NCBI RefSeq assembly: GCF_003248355.1
Contig: NZ_QKWY01000001.1
Coordinates: 3,368,001-3,432,000, forward strand
Direction of reading: 5' to 3'
Origin: Streptomyces sp. AC1-42W
GTDB lineage: Bacteria; Actinomycetota; Actinomycetes; Streptomycetales; Streptomycetaceae
Length of the DNA stretch: 64,000 bases
Shown here: positions 54,903 to 61,575 of the stretch, piece by piece
How positions within the stretch are numbered: the first letter of the stretch is position 1
Layout: each line of letters opens with the position of its first letter
Position numbers and translations under genes: made by a program
The notes under the pieces: model-generated
The model's database searches: none
What the model was told of the DNA's origin: nothing
What the model saw: only the letters and a program-made list of their open reading frames with translations

Positions 54903-57900
54903 ACGGTCTCCTTCCCTCGGCCGGGGTGGCCCTGGTGGATGAACGCGGCCCAGGCGGCGGGCTGGCCGAGGTCGGCGCGCCGGACATCCCGCCGCAGCCG
55001 GTCGCTCAGACAGCCCGGGTCCTGTCGGTCCGGATCGAGCATCCACAACTGGGCGGCCCGCAACGCGTCCACGGGAGCGAGCCCGGCCCGCAGGTGATAG
55101 TGGAAGACCACCATGAGCAGCATCGAGGCGCTGTCCTGGGTGGTCCAGCGCGACCCCACGACATCCCGGGCGCCGCCCGAGACGAACGCGGTGGTGAGGG
55201 TCAGCGCCTCGTCGTGGTCGCGGGTGCTCAGGTCGGTCTCGCAGGCACTCAGCACGATCAGCGGCCCGTCCGACGGCTCCTGCCCGGCGGGCTGCGGCCG
55301 GTCGAGGAGCTGGATCACGGAAAGCGGTTCACTCTCGCCCTCGATCTCGGGATGAGCCAGATACAGCGCGGACTCCGTCGGCCGGACGGCCGCCATGCCG
55401 TGCGTGGCGAGATGAACCACCGAGTGGTCCTGTGCGAGGAGGGACAGCAACTGCGCTGGGGTGCCCGTGGGCACCGAGCGGACCGGCAGGTCGGCGAAAC
55501 CGCCGTACAGCCTCGCCCCCGGGTAGAAGGCCTCGCGCAGCTCCAGGATCTCCAGCTCGGCGTAGGTCAGATCGAACGTCGGGTCGGCCACCATGGCGGG
55601 AGCCGAGACCGGGTCGCGCGGCGCGCGCCTAGCGGCCCGCAGCAATTGGCTCCCGGAGGCGGCGTAACTGATCACCAGCTCCTCGCAGACGTAGGCGTGC
55701 GGGGAGCCGGCGGGGAAGCGCGCCGCGTGCCAGGGGACGATCCCGAGACGGCCGCAGGGAACCAGGACGATCCGGGGGGTACGGCGTTCGGCCGGGTCCC
55801 CGGGGAGGTGGTCCGCCAGCCCGGCGAGGACGTGGGCGATGGTCTCGTACGCCCAGTCGCACAGGTCGGAGAGGGCCTCCTCCCAGTCCTTCGCCACCGC
55901 GGCGTCCCGGGGCGCCGCCGACCGGGCCCTGACGGCGTCCAGGTACCGCTCCAGCGGGCCGCTGCTCTCCTCGGCGAGGGTCGGCAGCGCGCCCATGCGG
56001 ATGCCGATCTCGGGCCCCACCGCCAGCACCATGCCGGGGGCGTCGCCGCCGGGGCCGGGAACCAGGTAGACGAGGGCGTCCGCGCCCGCCGCGCCCACCC
56101 CCTCCGCCAGCTCCCGCGGATCGGGGGTGCCGAGCAGGCCGCCCCGCTTGCGGTAGCCGAGTGCCTCCAGGGCTTGCCGGCGGAGCATGCTCGGGAGTTC
56201 GCGGGGCGGTCCGCCGTCGGCGTCGACGACGGACTCCCGCCAGGCAGCGGCGAGTTCGGGGTGCCCGCGCTCCTCCAAGAGGTCGGGTACCGCCCGGGAG
56301 GTGGCGGCCGTCTGGAGGACAAGAGCCCGGCCCAGCTCCAGTGCGGCGACCGCGTGGTCGGGCCGCCCCTGCATGGCTGCCCACAGCGCGGCCCGCACTC
56401 CGAGGGAGGCGCCGTTGCGCGCGGTCGTCAGTCGGTGCTCGGCACCCTGCTGGAGGAGGACGTCGGCGGCGAGGGTGGTCAGCGCCTCGGTCGCCGTCTC
56501 GACGGAGGCCTCGGCATCCGCCTCGTTCGGCCCCAGGCGCCAGCGAGCCCGGTAGAGCTCGGAGAGCGACCACAGGGACTCGGCGGCGACGCGCGGCGCC
56601 CTGCCCTGCCGGATGTGCTCGCGGAGCCGTTCCAGCGTGGTGATGGCGGCTGCGAGGTCCTCCGGGTCGCGGGTGAGGCCGAAGCGCATTCCGAGGTGGT
56701 TGGCGGCGGTGTGCAGCCGGTCGGCAGGCGCGTCCGGTGGTGGTACCTCCCGCTCCGGGAGGCCCGTCGTGTCATCAGTCAGGTAGCTTCGGAGCGTCGA
56801 GATGTCCGGGAACATGTCGTCCGGCTCCGCGAACGGGAACGGGATCCTGCTGTGCTGCGCGGCCTCCTTGGCCTCCTCGATGTCCGTGAGGCTGCGCAGG
56901 AGCAGCTCCTCGTCCAGGGTGAACCGGCCGAGCGCGGCGCCGGCCATGCCGCGGCACAGCAGGGCGAACGAGCGGAGGTCGTGGTCGTCGGGAACGCCGT
57001 CGACGAGGGCCTCGGCGCGGGCCACCAGCTTCCCGAGCCGGTCCGCGTCGTGGTTCTGGCCTGCGACGCGGATGTCGGTCATCAGGGCGAGCGCGTCGGC
57101 GGCCACGGGGAAGGCGTCGGCGAACGGGATCGAGTCGCTGCCCGCCTTGCGCCGCAGGTAGTCGGTGATCGCGTGGGTCTGCTCGAAGCCGACGGCCTGG
57201 TCCTGGAGAGTGCCGCCGGCGCCGTCGCTCACCGCGAGCAGCAGGCCCATCAGCCCCTCGAGCGCGTCCCGGCCCCTCATGTCAGCCGGCAGCTCGTCCA
57301 GCGCGCTGCGCAGCCGTCCGAGCTGCTGGTTGAGGGCGGCCGGGTCGCCGCCGCCCACGTGGTCCACGAAGTCCACGGACGTCGTGTTGACGGCCTGCAT
57401 CGCCGCGAGGAGCCGGCGGACCTCCTCCGGGCCGGGCGGTCCTGGCGGTCCTGGCGGGACGGTGGCGCTGACGGAGTCATCTCCGGTGGACTCTGCCCCG
57501 GGCGTGCTCGTGGTACCGGTTCCGTGCGCCCCGCGCCCGCCCCCACCGTCCGCTTCCCCGTCCCGGCCCCCGGACATTCCGGTCATCATCCGGTTCACCA
57601 TCTGCCGCACGTGCTCCGTGGCCGGATGGCCGTCGTCGGGTAGGAAGCCGTTGAGCATGTCGGCGAACCCCTCGGGCGAGGGAGTGGCACGGAGGTCACG
57701 CATCCGCCGCAGATCACCGAGGAGTTCCGGCGGCAGCGGCAGCTCCACAGCCTCGTCCAGCAGCTCCCCGATCTCGGCGGTGAAGGCGGCAATGCCCTCC
57801 GGCCCCTGCCGCGTCATCAAGTCGAAGATGGCGGTGACGTCCGGCTCCGGCGCGAGCCCGTCCAGCATCTCCTGGAACGGCAGGGTATGCGTCAGCAGGA

Positions 57901-58255
57901 ACAGCGAGGCCCACCGCCGGTCCTCGGCGGACGCGGCGGCCCCGAGCTCCGTCGCCGGGTCGCGCACGTCCCGCAGTAGTCCGTTCGCCCGGTGCCGGTC
58001 CTCCAGGGTCCCGCCGCCGGCGGCATGGCGCAGGGTGAGGGCACCGCCGAGCCAGACGGTGACCGAGCTACGCAGTTCCGGGTCGTGGTCCAACAGGACG
58101 GACAGGTCGCCGAGTTCGGCGACCGAAGCGTCGTGGACACGCGAGGGCGGCGGCTTCGCGCCGGGCGCGGGCAGTAGCGCCCGCGCCCGTCCGACGGCCT
58201 CGGTGGCCCAGGCCTGCAGTGCCAGCACGCTGCCGGTCTGCTCTTCTTCCCCCAT
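54899..58255 (-). CDS. CHAT-domain (caspase-like) protease with long helical repeat region
   Basis: 1118 residues from ATG 58255 (GGGGG upstream). Residues 1-830 are helical, with TPR-like repeats in the second half (LTTLAADVLLQQGAEHRLTT, AVAALELGRALVLQTAA) and a Gly/Thr/Pro linker near 225-270. The CHAT domain covers about 840-1118, with catalytic His952 in HLATHG and Cys1005 in LSACETD, plus the closing SGGARDVVGSRW. CHAT proteases are caspase relatives that act as executioners or activators in bacterial conflict systems. The stop overlaps the antitoxin-like gene, so the CHAT, antitoxin and RES genes form one translational unit. Confidence 0.9.
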   Translation of the reverse strand: MGEEEQTGSVLALQAWATEAVGRARALLPAPGAKPPPSRVHDASVAELGDLSVLLDHDPELRSSVTVWLGGALTLRHAAGGGTLEDRHRANGLLRDVRDPATELGAAASAEDRRWASLFLLTHTLPFQEMLDGLAPEPDVTAIFDLMTRQGPEGIAAFTAEIGELLDEAVELPLPPELLGDLRRMRDLRATPSPEGFADMLNGFLPDDGHPATEHVRQMVNRMMTGMSGGRDGEADGGGGRGAHGTGTTSTPGAESTGDDSVSATVPPGPPGPPGPEEVRRLLAAMQAVNTTSVDFVDHVGGGDPAALNQQLGRLRSALDELPADMRGRDALEGLMGLLLAVSDGAGGTLQDQAVGFEQTHAITDYLRRKAGSDSIPFADAFPVAADALALMTDIRVAGQNHDADRLGKLVARAEALVDGVPDDHDLRSFALLCRGMAGAALGRFTLDEELLLRSLTDIEEAKEAAQHSRIPFPFAEPDDMFPDISTLRSYLTDDTTGLPEREVPPPDAPADRLHTAANHLGMRFGLTRDPEDLAAAITTLERLREHIRQGRAPRVAAESLWSLSELYRARWRLGPNEADAEASVETATEALTTLAADVLLQQGAEHRLTTARNGASLGVRAALWAAMQGRPDHAVAALELGRALVLQTAATSRAVPDLLEERGHPELAAAWRESVVDADGGPPRELPSMLRRQALEALGYRKRGGLLGTPDPRELAEGVGAAGADALVYLVPGPGGDAPGMVLAVGPEIGIRMGALPTLAEESSGPLERYLDAVRARSAAPRDAAVAKDWEEALSDLCDWAYETIAHVLAGLADHLPGDPAERRTPRIVLVPCGRLGIVPWHAARFPAGSPHAYVCEELVISYAASGSQLLRAARRAPRDPVSAPAMVADPTFDLTYAELEILELREAFYPGARLYGGFADLPVRSVPTGTPAQLLSLLAQDHSVVHLATHGMAAVRPTESALYLAHPEIEGESEPLSVIQLLDRPQPAGQEPSDGPLIVLSACETDLSTRDHDEALTLTTAFVSGGARDVVGSRWTTQDSASMLLMVVFHYHLRAGLAPVDALRAAQLWMLDPDRQDPGCLSDRLRRDVRRADLGQPAAWAAFIHQGHPGRGKETV

Positions 58256-58361
58256 GGGAACCCCCACGTTTTGAGGCCCTGTCGGGCCGACAAGATCTCC
58301 ATGATGGCGAGGCGTCCGCCACGGCGGAGCCCGAACGCTCACTTGTCCGGCATTCGCCCGG

Positions 58362-58949
58362 TCAATGACCGGAACTCGCCCGTCGCGTCGGCGAGGTCGG
58401 CTCGGCCGGACCCGGCCTGCACCGCCGTGACACGCCGAGATCCGCTCGCATGCCACGCCGTAGCTCCCGCAGCTGCTCCCACAGCGTGTCGATCTCCTCC
58501 TGGACCGCAGAGAGCGAGTCGCCGGGACGAGGAGCGCCGTCGTCCAGACGCCGGAGCCGCCCGAAGAGGGTGCCGAGCGCGTGCGCGGCCGCGCCCGTCG
58601 GCGCGAGGACGGGATCGGGCAGCCGCATCTGCGCCTCCGCGTACACATCGCGGTGCAGGTCCCGGGCCTCGGTGAGGCGCTGCCGCACCTCCGGCGCCTC
58701 ATCCGCGCGGAGCAGAGCGTGCAGCTGGTCCGTCAGCGCGGCCAGGTACTGCCGGGAGGAGGCGTTGAGGGCGACGTAACAGGCGCGCAGTTCCTCCGCC
58801 TCACGAGCTCGTGCCTGAGCCCGATCGGCCCGCTCCTGCTCCCGCTGCAGACTGCGGTCGGCGGCCCGCTGCGTGAGCAGGGCCGACAGCAGGGTCCCGA
58901 CAACCCCGACGACCGCCACGATCAGCGCGCCCGCGCTCCCGACGTCCAT
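58362..58949 (-). CDS. Membrane-anchored coiled-coil protein
   Basis: 195 residues from ATG 58949. An N-terminal transmembrane helix (GALIVAVVGVVGTLLSALL) is followed directly by a coiled coil (QREQERADRAQARAREAEEL) and further helices. No catalytic motif. It lies 106 bp before the CHAT gene on the same strand. The shape, a membrane anchor with a charged stalk, suggests a tether or sensor for the downstream proteins (inferred). Confidence 0.75.
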   Translation of the reverse strand: MDVGSAGALIVAVVGVVGTLLSALLTQRAADRSLQREQERADRAQARAREAEELRACYVALNASSRQYLAALTDQLHALLRADEAPEVRQRLTEARDLHRDVYAEAQMRLPDPVLAPTGAAAHALGTLFGRLRRLDDGAPRPGDSLSAVQEEIDTLWEQLRELRRGMRADLGVSRRCRPGPAEPTSPTRRASSGH

Positions 58950-59882
58950 CTCCTCACCCCCGAGTCGCCGTGTGCCTCCAACGAACCGGTGCCGGCCCCC
59001 TTCGGGCAAGCCCACGACCGGGGCACGACCGGCCTTCGCCCGTGTCTCGCCCAGGCGAGCGGTGCGGCCGCACCCGGGCGGTCCAGGGGTATACGCGTGG
59101 GTGGGGGCGACGCTGAGGGGGACGTGGAACGCGGGCCGGTGGCGATGCCCAGGGCGACCTGCACCGACCGAGGACGAGGAAGTCGGAGGCGTACACCACC
59201 GGTCCCAGGCTTCTACCGCCCGGGCGATGGGCACCACCACGGGTGGCACATACACCGTCGAGACGCTGTGCATCCCCCGGGCCAGGCTGAACAGCACCGT
59301 CTCGGCCGGGCAGCCAGGAACCCTCGTCCCGACAGTACCTCCTGCATGGCGGCGTGCGAGTGCCTTGGCTGTCACCACACGATGAGTCTGGTGACGGCCG
59401 CTGACCGCCAGCGCGGAGTCGGCTCCGACCAAGGCTCCCTTGGCAAGGGCCCGGCCCGCAGCCATGCTTCGAGGCTCTCGCATCGACAAGCCTCACAGCT
59501 ACGCTGAGGGTTGTCCTAGCGGAGGTTGGCGGACACCAATAAGGACAACGCCAACCGTCAAGTCCGACTGAGCTTCCTGGGCTGACCAAGATCGCTCAGC
59601 CGGAGCGTGCCGCAGATGTACGCTCGAACGACGAGAGGATGCGCGGTACGGACCTCAACGCGGTCGAACGCCGGACACGGCAAGTGCCTGCTCGAAGCGC
59701 GGCGACTGTCGCGCGCGAGCGTCACCAAGAGAACGTGCCCACTACCGCCGAATCCGTCGGGACGCGCATCATCGGCCAGGCGGCCGACTGCGAGGTCTCC
59801 GGCGCCACGGATCCCGCGAGGAACTCCAAGTCACAGGGCCGGTCCGTACGCCAGGCGCCTGCTCCGTCGCCGCGGCCCTCTC
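58950..59882. other. Gene-poor interval between the island and the IS3 element
   Basis: About 930 bp without a convincing gene. Several frames are open on both strands, but all read as Arg/Pro/Ser-rich random sequence with no recognised motif, and none has a ribosome site at a sensible start. It contains AT-richer stretches (for example near 59500-59600), unlike the flanking genes. It may be decayed DNA. Confidence 0.5.
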
Positions 59883-59952
59883 TGACACCGTTGGGTGAGA
59901 CGCCCCGAAATGATCAGATATTGTGGGCGGGTACGACAGGAGAACCACCCGC

Positions 59953-60336
59953 ATGACCAGCACCAAGCCCGCCGGGCAGGATCCGGCGCCGAAGCCGAAG
60001 CGCCGCCGTTTCGCCCCCGAGTACAAGCTGCGGATCGTCGCCGAGTACGACGCGGCCCCCGCCGGGGACAAGGGCGCTGTCCTGCGCCGGGAGAGGCTGT
60101 ACCACTCGCACATCATCGAGTGGCGGCAGGCCAGGGATGCGGGCGCGCTGGAGAAGCTGACCGATCACCGCACCAGCCCCGCCCGCCCGAGGAAGCACCC
60201 GGCCGAGGCGGAGAACGACAGGCTGCGCAGGCAGGTGGAACGGCTGGAGAAGGAGCTGGCGAAGAACCGCGCCGCGGTGGAGGTGCTGGGAAAAGCTGTC
60301 GCGCTGTTGGAATCGGTCTCCGACAGCGCGGACTGA
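59953..60336 (+). CDS. IS3 OrfA (helix-turn-helix DNA-binding protein)
   Basis: 127 residues from ATG 59953. The N-terminal region RRRFAPEYKLRIVAEYDAA is the Tnp_1-type helix-turn-helix start; the C-terminal half is a leucine-zipper coiled coil (RLRRQVERLEKELAKNRAAV). OrfA binds the terminal repeats and regulates transposition. The stop at 60334-60336 lies 39 bases past the slippery site used to enter OrfB. Confidence 0.9.
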   Translation: MTSTKPAGQDPAPKPKRRRFAPEYKLRIVAEYDAAPAGDKGAVLRRERLYHSHIIEWRQARDAGALEKLTDHRTSPARPRKHPAEAENDRLRRQVERLEKELAKNRAAVEVLGKAVALLESVSDSAD

Positions 60337-61361
60337 ACGACGTCCTCGAACATCATCTGCACGCCCTGGTCGAGCAGCTCGCTCCGCACGTGGGCATCGT
60401 GGTGGCGTGCCGTCTGACGGGACGCTCCCGGGCCACCCACCACCGGCGGCTCAACCCGGCCCCGCCCAGGCCGAAGGCTCCGCGTCCGGCGCCGGTCAAC
60501 GCGCTGTCGGCGGCCGAGCGGCGGGCGGTGCTGGAGCTGATGAACCGGCCCGAGTACGTGGACCTGCCGCCCGCGCAGGTCTATGCCCGCGAGCTGGACG
60601 AGGGCCGTTACCACTGTTCCGAGCGCACGATGTACCGGATCCTGAAGGAAGCCGGTCAGGACGGCGAACGCCGCCGGAGGGCCACCCATCCTCCCCGCAC
60701 CATTCCCGAACTCGTCGCCGACGGGCCTTCCCAGGTCTGGAGCTGGGACATCACCCGCCTGGCCGGCCCGGCGAAGGGAGTCTGGTTCCACGGCTACGTG
60801 ATCCTCGACATCTACTCCCGCTATGTCGTCGGCCACACCGTCGAGCAGGCCGAATCAGCGGCGCGAGCCGAGGAGTTGATCCAAGAGGCGATCGACCGCA
60901 ACGGGATCGTGCCGCACACCGTTCACGCCGACCGCGGCACCTCGATGACCTCCAGGCAGGTCTCCCAGACGCTTCTCGACCTGGGCGTCACCCGAAGCCA
61001 CTCCAGACCCAGGGTCAGCAACGACAACCCGTACAGCGAGAGCCGGTTCCGCACCACGAAGTACCAGTCGGACTACCCCGAACGCTTCGATTCCCTCGCC
61101 CACGCACGCGAGTGGATGGACGCGTTCATCTCGCACTACAACCACGTCCACCGGCACTCCGGGATCGGCTACCACACCCCGGCCAGCGTCCATTTCGGCA
61201 CCGCCGACCTCGTCCGCGAGCAACGGGCGACCACCCTCACGGTCGCGTTCGAGCAGCACCCCGAACGCTTCAACCACCGGCCCGTGCCACCGAAGATCCC
61301 CCAGCAGGCATGGATCAACGACCCCACCCGACGACACGAATCACAACAACACAGTTCATAG
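59953..61361 (+). CDS. IS3 OrfAB transposase (made by -1 frameshift)
   Basis: A fusion of about 469 residues is produced when ribosomes slip back one base at 60288-60294. The OrfB part has the rve integrase core with its DDE residues: Asp in WSWDITRL, Asp in HADRGTSM and Glu in YSESRFRTTK. The C-terminal HYNHVHRHSGIGYHTPASVH is the conserved IS3 ending. OrfB lacks a good own start. It catalyses copy-out/paste-in transposition via a circular intermediate, as known for the family. Confidence 0.88.
60288..60294 (+). promoter_or_regulatory. -1 programmed frameshift heptamer
   Basis: GGGAAAA lies in the OrfA frame as G GGA AAA, which satisfies the X XXY YYZ rule for -1 slippage. Slipping here joins OrfA to the open OrfB frame exactly. 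I did not model a stimulating structure downstream. Confidence 0.75.
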
Positions 61362-61575
61362 CCGCACAATCGTTTCATTTGACTTGACAGCTACCGCGGC
61401 GGGCTGTCGGCTGAAGCCCGGCATGACGAGTCAACACCCCGCCACTTGTGTGCGCTGACCAACGAGGCAGGCGGGGACTGCCGGGGGCTCGCTCGGCCCG
61501 CGGTGGCTGATCGCGGCAAGGGCTGCCCCTGAAAGGAAGTGCTCGAGTAGTTTTCGTGCGACGAAGGGGGAGGGC

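Larger units (their letters stand above)
59883..61389 (+). mobile_element. IS3-family insertion sequence
   Basis: The element contains overlapping orfA and orfB frames typical of IS3. Proposed ends are imperfect terminal repeats: TGACACCGTTGGGTGAGACG from 59883, and TGTCAAGTCAAATGAAACG read on the minus strand from 61389, matching at about 13 of 20 positions with one gap. No target-site duplication is obvious, so the exact limits are uncertain. Both frames are intact, so the element may be active. Confidence 0.7.

Noticed and set aside
58362..59589. Longer minus-strand frames upstream of the membrane coiled-coil gene
   Set aside because: The extra sequence before ATG 58949 is unlike any protein and lacks a ribosome site. 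The predicted membrane helix begins right after ATG 58949.
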